DNA of 64,000 bases, from positions 62,001 through 126,000 of the forward strand of contig NZ_CP049037.1 in NCBI RefSeq assembly GCF_011040495.1, given 5' to 3'. The DNA comes from Pseudohalocynthiibacter aestuariivivens (lineage in GTDB: Bacteria; Pseudomonadota; Alphaproteobacteria; Rhodobacterales; Rhodobacteraceae). Position numbers and translations under genes: made by a program. Positions 37,213-46,828 of the stretch are shown one piece after another (the first letter of the stretch is position 1; each line of letters starts with the position of its first letter). The notes beneath the pieces are model-generated. The model was not told the origin of the DNA and ran no database searches. It saw nothing but the letters and a program-made list of their open reading frames with translations.

Positions 37213-38508
37213 ATGCTGAAAGACCAGGACCGTATCTTTACCAACCTTTACGGCATGCATGACCGCACCCTGAAGGGTGCGCAGGCGCGCGGCCATTGGG
37301 ATGGCACCGCGAAGATATTGCAAAACGGGCGCGGCTGGATCATCGACCAGATGAAGGCCAGTGGTCTGCGCGGACGCGGCGGTGCGGGGTTCCCCACCGG
37401 CCTCAAATGGTCGTTCATGCCAAAGGAAAGCGATGGTCGCCCTGCCTATCTGGTGGTCAATGCCGACGAATCCGAGCCGGGCACCTGCAAGGACCGCGAG
37501 ATCATGCGCCACGATCCGCATACGCTGATCGAAGGGTGCCTGATTGCCAGCTACGCGATGCAGGCGCATGCGTGCTATATCTATATTCGCGGTGAATATA
37601 TCCGCGAGCGCGAGGCCTTGCAGATAGCCATCGACGAGGCCTATGACGCCGGTCTGATCGGCAAGAACGCCTGCGGTGCGGGTTTTGATTTTGACCTCTA
37701 TCTGGCGCATGGGGCCGGGGCCTATATCTGTGGCGAGGAAACCGCGCTGCTGGAGAGCCTTGAGGGCAAAAAGGGCATGCCGCGTATGAAGCCGCCGTTC
37801 CCGGCGGGGGCGGGTCTCTATGGCTGCCCGACCACGGTGAACAACGTGGAGTCGATCGCTGTCGTGCCGACGATCCTGCGGCGCGGGCCGGAATGGTTCG
37901 CGGGCTTTGGTCGCCCTAACAACACCGGAACCAAGCTGTTTGCGATTTCGGGCCATGTGAACAACCCCTGTGTCGTCGAAGAGGCGATGAGCATCAGTTT
38001 CGAAGAGTTGATCGAAAAGCATTGCGGCGGCATTCGCGGCGGCTGGAAAAACCTCAAGGCGGTCATTCCCGGCGGGTCGTCAGTGCCCTGCATTCGTGGC
38101 GAGCACATGAAAGAGGCGATCATGGATTTCGACTATCTGCGCGAGCAGCGGTCGGGTCTGGGCACGGCTGCGGTGATCGTGATGGACAACGATACCGATA
38201 TCATCAAGGCGATCTGGCGGCTGGCCAAGTTCTATAAACACGAGAGTTGTGGTCAGTGTACACCCTGCCGCGAGGGCACGGGTTGGATGATGCGCGTTAT
38301 GGAACGGCTGGTCACGGGCGATGCAGAGGTCGAAGAGATCGATATGCTGCTGGATGTGACCAAGCAGGTCGAGGGCCACACGATCTGTGCGCTCGGCGAC
38401 GCGGCAGCATGGCCAATTCAGGGTCTGATCCGCAATTTCCGCGACGAAATCGAAGATCGGATCAAACACAAGCGCACCGGGCGCGTCAGTGCGGTGGCCG
38501 CGGAATGA
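37213..38508 (+). CDS. nuoF: NADH-quinone oxidoreductase subunit F
   Basis: The 51-kDa subunit that oxidises NADH, 431 residues. It has the FMN/NADH-binding [17 protein letters not shown] near 58-74 and [18 protein letters not shown] near 170. Cluster N3 is bound by Cys346, Cys349, Cys352 (CGQCTPC) and Cys392 (TICALGD). ATG 37213 gives the normal N terminus; the frame opens earlier inside the DUF5337 gene. Its stop overlaps the next start by ATGA. Confidence 0.97.
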   Translation: MLKDQDRIFTNLYGMHDRTLKGAQARGHWDGTAKILQNGRGWIIDQMKASGLRGRGGAGFPTGLKWSFMPKESDGRPAYLVVNADESEPGTCKDREIMRHDPHTLIEGCLIASYAMQAHACYIYIRGEYIREREALQIAIDEAYDAGLIGKNACGAGFDFDLYLAHGAGAYICGEETALLESLEGKKGMPRMKPPFPAGAGLYGCPTTVNNVESIAVVPTILRRGPEWFAGFGRPNNTGTKLFAISGHVNNPCVVEEAMSISFEELIEKHCGGIRGGWKNLKAVIPGGSSVPCIRGEHMKEAIMDFDYLREQRSGLGTAAVIVMDNDTDIIKAIWRLAKFYKHESCGQCTPCREGTGWMMRVMERLVTGDAEVEEIDMLLDVTKQVEGHTICALGDAAAWPIQGLIRNFRDEIEDRIKHKRTGRVSAVAAE

Positions 38509-38822
38509 AACATCTGGCGACATTTCTGACATTGCTGGCTGTCGGCAGTGCGGCGCAGGCCGAAACCGTGCGGTCGCAGACCTATGAGGCGACGATAGAG
38601 CGGCGCGCGGTATCGCTGCGCGCCCAAGACGGCAATGGCGCGATCGCAGCGCAGCAGGTGCTGGTTAGTGTCGGGCGGATCGATGGTCAGGCTGCAACCG
38701 ATGCGGCCTTTGGGTTTGCCGAGAAAGTGGCCTGTGGCGGGGCTGTGCCGGTGGTCAGCATCGCGCTGGGGGCGGCTGAGGGCCGCATAAGCTATGATAT
38801 TCTCTGCCGGACCGGCGGATAA
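38505..38822 (+). CDS. Small secreted protein of unknown function
   Basis: A 105-residue protein with a cleavable signal ([15 protein letters not shown] then ETVRS). The mature part is about 88 residues, alternating polar and hydrophobic ([21 protein letters not shown]), with two cysteines (EKVACGG and DILCRTGG) that could form a disulfide. It overlaps nuoF by ATGA. No family recognised. Confidence 0.7.
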   Translation: MKHLATFLTLLAVGSAAQAETVRSQTYEATIERRAVSLRAQDGNGAIAAQQVLVSVGRIDGQAATDAAFGFAEKVACGGAVPVVSIALGAAEGRISYDILCRTGG

Positions 38823-38836
38823 GGGAGCGACGTCGG

Positions 38837-39262
38837 ATGCATGATTTCGCACAATACGGGCACGCAATCATTGCGATGGCATTGATGGGTTTGACGACTC
38901 TCGTGCTGAGCCCGCTATCGGCGATGCGCAAGACGGCGGCCGGGCTGGTGCCCGGTGCAACCCCGCCCGAGGATTATGCCAGTGCCACCTATCGCTGGCA
39001 CCGGGCCTATGGCAACGCTGCTGAATCAGTGGGCACATTTGCGCTGGTTACGCTGGCGGCGATTCTGGCCGGGGCGGCACCGTTTTGGGTGAACCTTTTC
39101 GCGTCGACCTTTTTCGTCGCGCGTATCGTGATGCTGGTCATACACCTGCGTGGCGGTAAGGCGGATATGGGCGCGCGTTCCTTTGCCTATGTTCTGGGCT
39201 GGCTGATGTGCATCCTGCTGGCGATTTTGGCGATTTTGGCAGTATTTGGAGGCCCGGCATGA
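38837..39262 (+). CDS. MAPEG family membrane protein
   Basis: A 141-residue, four-helix membrane protein of the MAPEG type (membrane-associated proteins in eicosanoid and glutathione metabolism). Typical features are the ATYRWHRAYGNAAESVGTFALV segment around 50-70 (RWHRAYGNAAESV), with the conserved Arg/Asn/Glu after helix 1, and VARIVMLVIHLRG near 95-107. Some relatives use glutathione; no substrate is known here. It lies inside the nuo operon and overlaps the next gene by ATGA. Confidence 0.83.
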   Translation: MHDFAQYGHAIIAMALMGLTTLVLSPLSAMRKTAAGLVPGATPPEDYASATYRWHRAYGNAAESVGTFALVTLAAILAGAAPFWVNLFASTFFVARIVMLVIHLRGGKADMGARSFAYVLGWLMCILLAILAILAVFGGPA

Positions 39263-39597
39263 CGCATACACGGATCATCACGAGCGTTTTGGCCGCGATG
39301 CTGGTACTGGGCGCCTGCGCCAAACCGGGCGAGCGTGAAATGTTCGACGGTAAGTATTACCCGGCCAAAGCCAAGAAAGACGGCGACCGGCGCGAGGATT
39401 TCGTCGTGACTGTCCGTCGTGTGGGGCAGGGGATCGAGGGCGCGCGCAAGGCCGGCCGCCACGAGGGCATTCGCTATTGTGTCGAGACGTACGGGGATTC
39501 AGCGATCGAGTGGAAGCCGGGATCAGACCCCGAGGCCGCGACGGTTGTCACTGAAGGCGATGCGCTGACAATGCGGGGGAGCTGTGTGGAATGGTAG
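39259..39597 (+). CDS. Small lipoprotein in the nuo operon
   Basis: A 112-residue predicted lipoprotein: signal ITSVLAAMLVLGAC with lipobox LGAC (Cys20), then a short, charged mature domain (EDFVVTVRRVGQGIEGARKAGRHEGIRYCVE in part) with a second Cys pair near the end (RYC, GSC). No family was recognised beyond resemblance to other short rhodobacterial lipoproteins. Confidence 0.72.
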   Translation: MTHTRIITSVLAAMLVLGACAKPGEREMFDGKYYPAKAKKDGDRREDFVVTVRRVGQGIEGARKAGRHEGIRYCVETYGDSAIEWKPGSDPEAATVVTEGDALTMRGSCVEW

Positions 39598-39627
39598 GCT
39601 ATTCGCCGATATCCGCCGATTTTGGCC

Positions 39628-39693
39628 CGTGTTATTGCATAACACGCGAGGCAAACTCCATGTGCAGCCATAAGGTGCCCGCCGTTCGGCGGG
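39628..39693. promoter_or_regulatory. Two tandem palindromes before the DUF5333 gene
   Basis: CGTGTTAT-TGC-ATAACACG (39628-39646) is a perfect 8-bp inverted repeat. CCCGCCG-TT-CGGCGGG (39678-39693) is a second, GC-rich hairpin. They lie in the 127-base gap between the lipoprotein and DUF5333 genes, the widest break in the front part of the nuo operon. The first resembles a protein-binding site, the second an RNA stem without a T-tract. Confidence 0.5.
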
Positions 39694-39724
39694 TGCTGAG
39701 GCATGTACAACAAGGAGTATTCTC

Positions 39725-40129
39725 ATGCGTATGATGACGACTGCTATTCTGAGCGTTACGCTGGCCGGATTCGTTGCGACGAGCGGCCATGCAGGGCTGC
39801 GCGACGAGCGTGATATTACCGCTGGTTTGCTGGCCATTGCCGTGGCGGACAAGATCCGCCGGTCCTGTGATGATGTGTCAGGGCGGCTATGGGTTGCACG
39901 ATCCTACCTGAACGGGTTGAAGGCGATCGCGCGCGAGCGCGGCTATTCCGAGGCCGAGATCGACGCCCATGTAAATTCGTCCGAAAACAAGGCCGAGATG
40001 CGCAAGATGCGCAACGCCTATTACAAATCCAAGGGGGCCAGCAATCTGGATCACCCAAGCCTGTGCCGTCTGGCGCGCGAGGAAGTCGCGGCCCAGACCC
40101 AAGCGGGCAAGTTTCTGAAAGTAAAGTGA
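39725..40129 (+). CDS. DUF5333 family secreted protein
   Basis: A 134-residue protein with a signal peptide ([20 protein letters not shown]) and a mainly helical mature part: [21 protein letters not shown], split here at [11 protein letters not shown], then [23 protein letters not shown] and a late Cys. I recognise it as DUF5333, found just upstream of nuoG in Rhodobacteraceae. Function unknown. AAGGAG lies 8 bases before the ATG. Confidence 0.78.
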   Translation: MRMMTTAILSVTLAGFVATSGHAGLRDERDITAGLLAIAVADKIRRSCDDVSGRLWVARSYLNGLKAIARERGYSEAEIDAHVNSSENKAEMRKMRNAYYKSKGASNLDHPSLCRLAREEVAAQTQAGKFLKVK

Positions 40130-40136
40130 ACGCAAC

Positions 40137-42146
40137 ATGACTGACCTTCGCAAGATCATCATCGACGAGACCGAGGTAGAGGTGGATGGGGCCATGACCC
40201 TGATTCAGGCCTGTGAAGAGGCGGGCGTGGAAATTCCGCGCTTTTGCTATCACGAGCGGCTCTCGATCGCGGGCAACTGTCGGATGTGTCTTGTGGAGGT
40301 CGTCGGCGGCCCGCCAAAGCCTGCGGCGTCCTGTGCGATGCAGGTGCGCGATCTGCGCCCCGGACCGGAAGGCCAGCCGCCGGTCGTGAAAACCAACAGC
40401 CCGATGGTCAAGAAGGCCCGCGAGGGTGTGATGGAGTTCCTGCTGATCAACCACCCGCTGGATTGCCCGATCTGCGATCAGGGTGGCGAATGCGATCTAC
40501 AGGATCAGGCGATGGCCTACGGCGTTGATTTCAGCCGCTTTCGCGAGGCAAAACGCGCCAGTACGGACCTTGATCTGGGACCGTTGGTCGAGACACATAT
40601 GACGCGTTGCATTTCGTGTACCCGCTGCGTGCGGTTTACCACCGAAGTGGCAGGTATCCAGATGATGGGTCAGACAGGGCGCGGCGAGGATGCTGAGATC
40701 ACCACCTATCTGGGCGGCACTCTGGACAGCAACATGCAGGGCAACATCATCGATCTGTGCCCGGTTGGTGCATTGGTATCAAAGCCTTATGCATTTACTG
40801 CGCGGCCATGGGAGCTGACCAAGACCGAGAGCATCGACGTGATGGATGCGTTGGGCAGCAACATCCGCGTTGACACCAAAGGGCGCGAAGTCATGCGGTT
40901 CTTGCCACGCAACAATGACGGCGTGAACGAGGAATGGATTTCGGACAAGACGCGTTTCGTCTGGGACGGGTTGCGTCGTCAGCGGCTGGACCGTCCCTAT
41001 GTGCGCGAAAATGGCAAGCTGCGGCCAGCCAGCTGGCCCGAGGCGCTCGGCGTTGCGGCAAATGCAATGAAGGGTAAGAAAGTGGCTGGCCTGGTTGGCG
41101 ATCTGGCCCCGGTCGAGGCGGCGTTCGCGCTGAAAACCCTGATTGAGGGCATGGGTGGCAATGTTGAGTGCCGTACTGACGGTGCGAAGCTGCCCGAGGG
41201 CAATCGGTCCGGCTATGTCGGAACGGCAACCATCGAAGAGATCGACACAGCCAAGACGATCCTGATCGTCGGCGCGGATCCTCGGGTCGAGGCACCAGTG
41301 CTGAACGCGCGCATTCGCAAGGCGTGGCTGGCTGGCGCGCGTGTAGGTGTGATCGGTCCGAAGATCGATCTGACCTTTGACTATCATCATTTCGGCACCG
41401 ACCGCGACGCATTGACCAAACTGGTCGGCAAGGTCGAGGAAAAGCCGGACACGATCGTGATCGTGGGGCAGGGCGCGTTGCAGGAGGCCGATGGTGCCGC
41501 CGTTCTGAGCCAGGTCATGGCCTATACCCAAGGGGCTGGCGCCAAGCTGCTGGTGTTGCACACAGCGGCGGGTCGCGTTGGCGCAATGGACGCTGGTTGC
41601 ACCACGACAGGTGGCATGGAGGCCGCGCTGGACGGGGCTGAGGTGATTTACAACCTTGGCGCCGATGAGGTCGACATCAAGGATGGCGCGTTCGTGATCT
41701 ATCAGGGCAGCCATGGCGACCGGGGCGCGCACCGCGCCGACGTGATCCTGCCGGGCGCAGCCTATACCGAGGAGCAAGGCCTGTTCGTGAACACCGAAGG
41801 CCGCCCGCAATTGGCGTTGCGCGCCAGCTTTGCCCCCGGTGAAGCCAAGGAAAACTGGGCGATCCTGCGCGCACTCAGCGGTGAGCTGGGTGCGACACTG
41901 CCATTCGACAGCCTGCCGCAACTGCGTCATGCGTTGGTCGCGGTCGCCCCGCATCTGGCGGAAATCGACGCGGTGCCGGAAAATGAATGGCAGCCGTTGA
42001 AGGTCAGCAAGCCGGGCAGTGCCGATTTCCGTCTGGCGATCACGGATTTCTATCTGACCAATCCGATTGCCCGCGCCAGCACGCTTATGGCTGAACTAAG
42101 CGCCGGTGCCAAAGCGCGCCAAGAGCAGCCGGTGGCGGCAGAGTGA
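40137..42146 (+). CDS. nuoG: NADH-quinone oxidoreductase subunit G
   Basis: The 75-kDa iron-sulfur subunit, 669 residues. The N-terminal ferredoxin domain binds [2Fe-2S] N1b through Cys37, Cys48, Cys51 and Cys66. The next part carries cluster ligands in [17 protein letters not shown] and [10 protein letters not shown] with a later IDLCPVGAL. The C-terminal two thirds is the molybdopterin-oxidoreductase-like domain, without a cofactor in this family. Length agrees with alphaproteobacterial relatives. It is followed by two lipoprotein genes rather than directly by nuoH. Confidence 0.96.
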   Translation: MTDLRKIIIDETEVEVDGAMTLIQACEEAGVEIPRFCYHERLSIAGNCRMCLVEVVGGPPKPAASCAMQVRDLRPGPEGQPPVVKTNSPMVKKAREGVMEFLLINHPLDCPICDQGGECDLQDQAMAYGVDFSRFREAKRASTDLDLGPLVETHMTRCISCTRCVRFTTEVAGIQMMGQTGRGEDAEITTYLGGTLDSNMQGNIIDLCPVGALVSKPYAFTARPWELTKTESIDVMDALGSNIRVDTKGREVMRFLPRNNDGVNEEWISDKTRFVWDGLRRQRLDRPYVRENGKLRPASWPEALGVAANAMKGKKVAGLVGDLAPVEAAFALKTLIEGMGGNVECRTDGAKLPEGNRSGYVGTATIEEIDTAKTILIVGADPRVEAPVLNARIRKAWLAGARVGVIGPKIDLTFDYHHFGTDRDALTKLVGKVEEKPDTIVIVGQGALQEADGAAVLSQVMAYTQGAGAKLLVLHTAAGRVGAMDAGCTTTGGMEAALDGAEVIYNLGADEVDIKDGAFVIYQGSHGDRGAHRADVILPGAAYTEEQGLFVNTEGRPQLALRASFAPGEAKENWAILRALSGELGATLPFDSLPQLRHALVAVAPHLAEIDAVPENEWQPLKVSKPGSADFRLAITDFYLTNPIARASTLMAELSAGAKARQEQPVAAE

Positions 42147-42148
42147 CC

Positions 42149-42562
42149 ATGTCCGGGGTACAGCATATCCCGAAATCGGGTCTGGCACTGGCGGCGCTGG
42201 TTGCACTCTCTGGGTGTGTGACGCCGGGCGTTGACGGCAACGGGGCCGCGTCCGGCAACGCTGGAATGCGCGGGTATGTCGGCCGCAGCGTTACCGAGGC
42301 GATGATTGATCATGGTCGCCCGGTTCAGGTCGTCGAGGCTGAGAACGGCACGCGCGCCTTTCATTGGCTGCCCAAGGCGACCACGGCCAACAATGGCACG
42401 GCCAATGCCGAAGAGGTCGCCGCGTGGATGCGTCCGAATACTACCGAAGCGCAGGCGCGCTATCCCGCCACGTGTCTTTACACGCTGATCGGACAAAGGC
42501 AGGGCGAAGGCTGGGTCGTGACCGGCCTGAACGCACCAACAGCAAAATGCGAAGGTATATGA
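42149..42562 (+). CDS. Lipoprotein between nuoG and nuoH
   Basis: A 137-residue predicted lipoprotein. Residues 9-23 give the signal (GLALAALVALSGC with lipobox LSGC), followed by a Gly/Asn-rich stretch and a compact domain (GYVGRSVTEAMIDHGRPVQVV, with EGWVVTGLN near the end). ATG 42149 is used; GTG 42143, overlapping the nuoG stop, is equally possible. The fold looks like a small outer-membrane SmpA/BamE-type domain, a weak impression only. Confidence 0.68.
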   Translation: MSGVQHIPKSGLALAALVALSGCVTPGVDGNGAASGNAGMRGYVGRSVTEAMIDHGRPVQVVEAENGTRAFHWLPKATTANNGTANAEEVAAWMRPNTTEAQARYPATCLYTLIGQRQGEGWVVTGLNAPTAKCEGI

Positions 42563-42954
42563 GAACTGATATGAGTGTCATAGCCCTCACCCTGTTGTCC
42601 GGACTGGCCGCCTGCCAGGCGTCCGATCCGGAGGTGAGCCGTTTTGCGCCCGATTATCAGGGTATCGAGACGCAGTTGCTGGACGGCGATCTGGTGAATT
42701 TCCACGTCTCCATGACCGGCGCGCGCAACACCGATGATGTGGATCGCTATGCGGCCTGTGCTGCAGCGCAGTATACGCTCATTCGTGGATATGGTTTTGC
42801 GCGACATCTGCGCACGAATATCGTCGAAGAGGGTGGCATCTGGCGCGGTGATGCGGTTTATACGATCTCACCGGCGCTGCCGCGTGGGCTAAAGACACTC
42901 GACGCCGAAGTCGTCGCCGCCGACTGCGCGGAAAACGGAATACCGATGGTATGA
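42559..42954 (+). CDS. Second lipoprotein between nuoG and nuoH
   Basis: A 131-residue predicted lipoprotein (signal [11 protein letters not shown], Cys19) overlapping the previous gene by ATGA; a second ATG lies four codons in. The mature part ([25 protein letters not shown], then [16 protein letters not shown]) has a cysteine-containing middle and a late Cys. No family recognised. It ends 7 bases before nuoH. Confidence 0.68.
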   Translation: MRTDMSVIALTLLSGLAACQASDPEVSRFAPDYQGIETQLLDGDLVNFHVSMTGARNTDDVDRYAACAAAQYTLIRGYGFARHLRTNIVEEGGIWRGDAVYTISPALPRGLKTLDAEVVAADCAENGIPMV

Positions 42955-42961
42955 GGACCTG

Positions 42962-43999
42962 ATGGCTGAATTCTTTGCAACACCCCTTGGAACGCTGGTG
43001 ATCATCGCGGCGCAATGTCTGGCGGTTCTGGGGTTCGTTATGATCTCGCTGCTGTTTCTGGTCTATGGCGACCGCAAGATCTGGGCCGCAGTCCAGATGC
43101 GGCGCGGGCCGAATGTGGTTGGCACCTTTGGCCTGCTGCAATCCGTGGCTGACGCGCTGAAATACGTGGTCAAAGAGGTGGTGGTGCCCGCAGGGGCCGA
43201 CAAGGCCGTCTTCATGCTGGCCCCGCTCACGAGTTTCGTGCTGGCGGTGATCGCGTGGGCGGTGATTCCGTTTGCCGATGGCTGGGTGATCAGTGATCTG
43301 AACGTTGCGATCCTCTATGTCTTCGCCGTCTCCAGTCTGGAAGTTTACGGCGTGATCATGGGCGGCTGGGCGTCAAACTCGAAATACCCGTTTTTGGGCA
43401 GCTTGCGTTCTGCCGCGCAGATGATTTCCTATGAGGTCAGCATCGGTCTGATCATCGTGGGTATCATCATCTCGACCGGGTCGCTGAATTTCGGCGCGAT
43501 TGTTGCGGCGCAGGACACGGCCTATGGCTTCTTCGGATGGTACTGGTTGCCGCATCTGCCGATGTTGTTCCTATTCTTTATCTCGGCACTGGCCGAGACC
43601 AACCGCCCGCCCTTTGACCTGCCCGAGGCGGAATCAGAACTGGTTGCGGGCTATCAGGTCGAATATTCCGCGACGCCCTTCCTGCTATTCATGGCGGGGG
43701 AGTACATCGCGATCTTCCTGATGTGCGCGCTGACGTCTCTGCTGTTCTTTGGTGGCTGGCTGTCGCCCATTCCGGGCCTGCCCGACGGGGCGCTGTGGAT
43801 GATTGGCAAGATGGCATTCTTCTTCTTCATTTTCGCAATGGTGAAGGCGATCACGCCGCGCTATCGCTACGACCAATTGATGCGCATCGGCTGGAAAGTG
43901 TTCCTGCCGCTGTCGCTGGCTTGGGTGGTGATCATCGCGTTTCTGGCGAAATTCGAAGTGATGGGCGCGTTCTGGGCGCGCTATACAATGGGGGGCTGA
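42962..43999 (+). CDS. nuoH: NADH-quinone oxidoreductase subunit H
   Basis: The membrane subunit that couples the quinone site to the proton-pumping arm, 345 residues and eight or so helices. Recognisable are the [23 protein letters not shown] block near 47-70 and the [20 protein letters not shown] block near 214-233, whose acidic residues line the quinone channel. Downstream is a methyltransferase-like gene, not nuoI. Confidence 0.97.
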   Translation: MAEFFATPLGTLVIIAAQCLAVLGFVMISLLFLVYGDRKIWAAVQMRRGPNVVGTFGLLQSVADALKYVVKEVVVPAGADKAVFMLAPLTSFVLAVIAWAVIPFADGWVISDLNVAILYVFAVSSLEVYGVIMGGWASNSKYPFLGSLRSAAQMISYEVSIGLIIVGIIISTGSLNFGAIVAAQDTAYGFFGWYWLPHLPMLFLFFISALAETNRPPFDLPEAESELVAGYQVEYSATPFLLFMAGEYIAIFLMCALTSLLFFGGWLSPIPGLPDGALWMIGKMAFFFFIFAMVKAITPRYRYDQLMRIGWKVFLPLSLAWVVIIAFLAKFEVMGAFWARYTMGG

Positions 44000-44003
44000 T
44001 CCT

Positions 44004-44774
44004 TTGGGGGTCGACTATGTTCTGTTTGACCGGCTCGTTGAGCTGAGCACACGTTTCCAGCCGAAAGGCCGGACGTTGATGCTTGGCCGACAGAGTTTTG
44101 GCATCCAGACTAAACGTCGGCACCTCTATGAGGAAACGCTGAAGCGCCACGGTATCGAGGGCAAGCGGTTCGATTTCCTGCAAGAGGACGGGTTTTCCGA
44201 GACGCTGATGGAGAAGCTCGGCTTTGGCCGGATGGAGACCATGGATTTCTCGGATTACGAGGGGGCCGATGTTCTGCATGACCTGAACAAGAAGCCTGCC
44301 AAGAAGCTGGAAAAGAAGTTCGATCTGATTTTTGACGGTGGCACGGTCGAGCATGTGTTCAACGTGCCGATGGCGCTGGAAGGGTTGTTTCGGATGCTCA
44401 AGCCGGGCGGCCGTCTGATCAGCGCCAATGGGCTGAATGGCTGGTATGGGCACGGCATGTACCAGTTCAACCCGGAATTGGTCTGGACCTTTTGGAAGCG
44501 GGCGTGCAACTGCAACGTGATTGATTGCCGTGCCGTACCTGAAGCGCCCGAGGACGGATTCGGGCAAGTCGAATTTCAGGATCCGGCGCTGACCGGCGTG
44601 CGACTGAAGCTGAAGAACAAGATCGGGCCGGGGCGCACGTATCTGTATTACGAAATTGAAAAAACTAAGGAGTCGCATCTGCCGGATTTCGCGCTGCAAA
44701 GCGATTACGAGACCCGCTGGAACGGGCATGCAAATGCCGGTAAGACCCACCTTGAGACGGACGCAAGGAGCTAA
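44004..44774 (+). CDS. Methyltransferase-like protein between nuoH and nuoI
   Basis: A 256-residue protein with a class I methyltransferase-like core. The segment [20 protein letters not shown] near 110-130 and [14 protein letters not shown] after it match the post-II and post-III parts of type 11 enzymes. The SAM-binding motif I, however, is degenerate: the expected place holds [14 protein letters not shown]. The start is a TTG with GGGGG close upstream. Sitting between two complex I subunit genes, it may modify a subunit or lipid there, as the NDUFAF5 and NDUFAF7 methyltransferase-like factors do in mitochondria, but this is inference. Confidence 0.7.
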   Translation: MGVDYVLFDRLVELSTRFQPKGRTLMLGRQSFGIQTKRRHLYEETLKRHGIEGKRFDFLQEDGFSETLMEKLGFGRMETMDFSDYEGADVLHDLNKKPAKKLEKKFDLIFDGGTVEHVFNVPMALEGLFRMLKPGGRLISANGLNGWYGHGMYQFNPELVWTFWKRACNCNVIDCRAVPEAPEDGFGQVEFQDPALTGVRLKLKNKIGPGRTYLYYEIEKTKESHLPDFALQSDYETRWNGHANAGKTHLETDARS

Positions 44775-44779
44775 GACGC

Positions 44780-45274
44780 ATGGCCAACATAGATTACGGA
44801 CGCGCGGCCGGGTATTTCCTGCTCAGCGATTTTTTCAAAGGGTTCAAGCTGGGGCTGAAATACTTCTTTGCGCCCAAGGCGACGCTGAACTATCCGCATG
44901 AAAAAGGGCCGCTTTCACCCCGTTTTCGTGGTGAACACGCGTTGCGGCGCTATCCCAACGGTGAAGAACGCTGCATCGCCTGCAAGCTGTGCGAGGCGAT
45001 CTGCCCGGCGCAGGCGATCACCATCGACGCCGAACCGCGCGATGACGGCAGCCGCCGCACGACGCGCTATGACATCGACATGACCAAATGCATCTATTGC
45101 GGTTTCTGCCAAGAGGCCTGCCCGGTGGATGCGATTGTCGAAGGGCCGAATTTCGAGTTCGCCACCGAGACCCGAGAAGAACTGTTTTATGACAAGGACA
45201 AGCTGCTGGCCAACGGCGACCGCTGGGAAGCAGAGATTGCCCGCAATCTGGAACTGGACGCACCGTACCGATGA
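44780..45274 (+). CDS. nuoI: NADH-quinone oxidoreductase subunit I
   Basis: The 23-kDa ferredoxin-like subunit with clusters N6a and N6b, 164 residues. Ligands are Cys65, Cys68, Cys71, Cys75 ([11 protein letters not shown]) and Cys104, Cys107, Cys110, Cys114 ([11 protein letters not shown]). An amphipathic N-terminal helix ([15 protein letters not shown]) lies on the membrane. It overlaps the next gene by ATGA. Confidence 0.97.
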   Translation: MANIDYGRAAGYFLLSDFFKGFKLGLKYFFAPKATLNYPHEKGPLSPRFRGEHALRRYPNGEERCIACKLCEAICPAQAITIDAEPRDDGSRRTTRYDIDMTKCIYCGFCQEACPVDAIVEGPNFEFATETREELFYDKDKLLANGDRWEAEIARNLELDAPYR

Positions 45275-45681
45275 CCGATCCCAACAATCCCTTTGCCGCG
45301 ATGATGGCCCAGGCGCAGGAAATGGCAAAGTCGTTTCCGGCGATGGAGGCGTTCACACCCAAGGGATTCGAGAAGATGATGGGCACCATGCCACGCGACA
45401 TGATGGAAATGATGTTTGGCAACACGTTGAACGAGGGCGGGCTGGACGCACGGACGCGGATGCTGTTGACGCTGGCCGGATTGACCATGCAGGGCGCGCA
45501 GAACGACGTTGCCTTTCGCCAGTCGGTGCGGCATGCGCTGGAGGCGGGCGCGACGAAGCAACATATCGTCGAAACGCTGGGACAAATGTCGATGTTCGCC
45601 GGATTGCCCGCGATGACGCGGGCGATGGAACTGGCCGAGCAAGTGCTCGACGCACAGGATGAAGAAGGAAAAGACACATGA
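45271..45681 (+). CDS. Carboxymuconolactone decarboxylase-like protein
   Basis: A 136-residue helical protein of the CMD/AhpD-like family: [33 protein letters not shown], split as [14 protein letters not shown] and [12 protein letters not shown], and [22 protein letters not shown]. It lacks the CxxC pair of AhpD peroxidase relatives, so a thiol reductase role is unlikely. It is translationally coupled at both ends (nuoI before, nuoJ after). Its job in the operon is unknown. Confidence 0.8.
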   Translation: MTDPNNPFAAMMAQAQEMAKSFPAMEAFTPKGFEKMMGTMPRDMMEMMFGNTLNEGGLDARTRMLLTLAGLTMQGAQNDVAFRQSVRHALEAGATKQHIVETLGQMSMFAGLPAMTRAMELAEQVLDAQDEEGKDT

Positions 45682-46286
45682 CCGTCATGGCACTGGCCTT
45701 TTATCTCTTTGCGATCTCGGTCGTGATTGGCGGACTTTTTACCGTCATCAGCCGCAACCCGGTGCATTCGGTGCTCTGGCTGATCCTGTCATTCATCAGT
45801 GCGGCGGGGCTCTTTGTCCTGCTGGGCGCGGAATTTGTCGCGATGCTGCTGGTGATTGTTTATGTGGGCGCGGTGGCGGTTCTGTTCCTGTTCGTGGTGA
45901 TGATGCTGGATGTGGATTTTGCCGAGTTGAAGGCGGAAATGGCAAAATACCTGCCGTTGGCACTGCTGATCGGGGTGATCCTGCTGATGCAATTCGGTAT
46001 CGCGCTGGGAGCGTGGGAAGTGGCCGAGGGCGCCGAGGCCGCACGTCAGGCCGTGACACCGACAGAGACGCACAACACCGCGGCGCTGGGTCTGCTGCTT
46101 TATGATAAGTATTTTCTGCTGTTCCAACTGGCGGGGCTGATCCTGCTGGTCGCGATGATCGGGGCAATCGTGCTGACGTTGCGACACCGGACAGACATCA
46201 AGCGTCAGAACGTGCTGCACCAGATGTGGCGTGACCCGGCCAAGGCGATGGAACTGCGCGATGTAAAGCCGGGGCAGGGGCTCTGA
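45678..46286 (+). CDS. nuoJ: NADH-quinone oxidoreductase subunit J
   Basis: Membrane-arm subunit of 202 residues with five helices. The conserved third-helix region reads [28 protein letters not shown], seen as [14 protein letters not shown] near 57-70, where a pi-bulge is known to matter for coupling. The C-terminal tail ([19 protein letters not shown]) is cytoplasmic. It overlaps the CMD-like gene by ATGA. Confidence 0.96.
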   Translation: MTVMALAFYLFAISVVIGGLFTVISRNPVHSVLWLILSFISAAGLFVLLGAEFVAMLLVIVYVGAVAVLFLFVVMMLDVDFAELKAEMAKYLPLALLIGVILLMQFGIALGAWEVAEGAEAARQAVTPTETHNTAALGLLLYDKYFLLFQLAGLILLVAMIGAIVLTLRHRTDIKRQNVLHQMWRDPAKAMELRDVKPGQGL

Positions 46287-46384
46287 GCTGGTGAACGATG
46301 AGCGTCGGACGTGATCCGGGGCGATGACAAGACAGGCAAGTGGCGCGAATAGCGCGCCTTTGGGGATATGAAGGGGCGAAGACA

Positions 46385-46456
46385 ATGTCGAGAAACACAA
46401 TCGTTGTATTGGTGGTCGTGCTGGTTATCGTCCTTGGCGGCTATTCGATGTTCTAG
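46385..46456 (+). CDS. 23-residue single-helix membrane protein in the nuo operon
   Basis: A very short frame: a Ser-Arg-Asn start, then an unbroken Val/Ile/Leu helix (TIVVLVVVLVIVLGGYSMF) to the stop. GGGGCGAAG precedes the ATG. It lies alone between nuoJ and nuoK, in a gap of 232 bases that otherwise holds a small hairpin (GGCGCG-AATAG-CGCGCC, 46342-46358). One membrane span and a positive N-terminal end fit known tiny membrane proteins. Real translation is likely but unproven. Confidence 0.55.
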   Translation: MSRNTIVVLVVVLVIVLGGYSMF

Positions 46457-46518
46457 GGGCTACACGCGCCGGACAACACGCGCATTGCGCGATGCAAAAA
46501 GAAGACTGAGGGACAGAC

Positions 46519-46824
46519 ATGATCGGAATTGAACATTACCTGGCGGTGGCGGCGGCACTCTTTGTCACCGGCATTTTCGGGCTTTTCCTGAACCGCAAGA
46601 ATGTGATCATTCTGCTGATGTCGATCGAGTTGATGCTCTTGGCAATCAACATCAATATGGTTGCGTTCTCCAGCTACGCGGGCGATCTGGTCGGGCAAGT
46701 CTTTACCCTCTTTATCCTGACTGTCGCCGCCGCCGAGGCCGCCATCGGCCTCGCGATCCTTGTGTGTTTCTTCCGCAACCGTGGCACAATCGCGGTCGAA
46801 GATGTCAACGTGATGAAGGGCTGA
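46519..46824 (+). CDS. nuoK: NADH-quinone oxidoreductase subunit K
   Basis: A 101-residue, three-helix membrane-arm subunit homologous to mitochondrial ND4L. The two buried glutamates of the proton path are present: in [13 protein letters not shown] (helix 2) and in [14 protein letters not shown] (helix 3). It ends 4 bases before nuoL. Confidence 0.97.
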   Translation: MIGIEHYLAVAAALFVTGIFGLFLNRKNVIILLMSIELMLLAININMVAFSSYAGDLVGQVFTLFILTVAAAEAAIGLAILVCFFRNRGTIAVEDVNVMKG

Positions 46825-46828
46825 TATC

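Noticed and set aside
40779..41954. 391-codon open frame antisense to nuoG
   Set aside because: It is a shadow of nuoG with no family signature.
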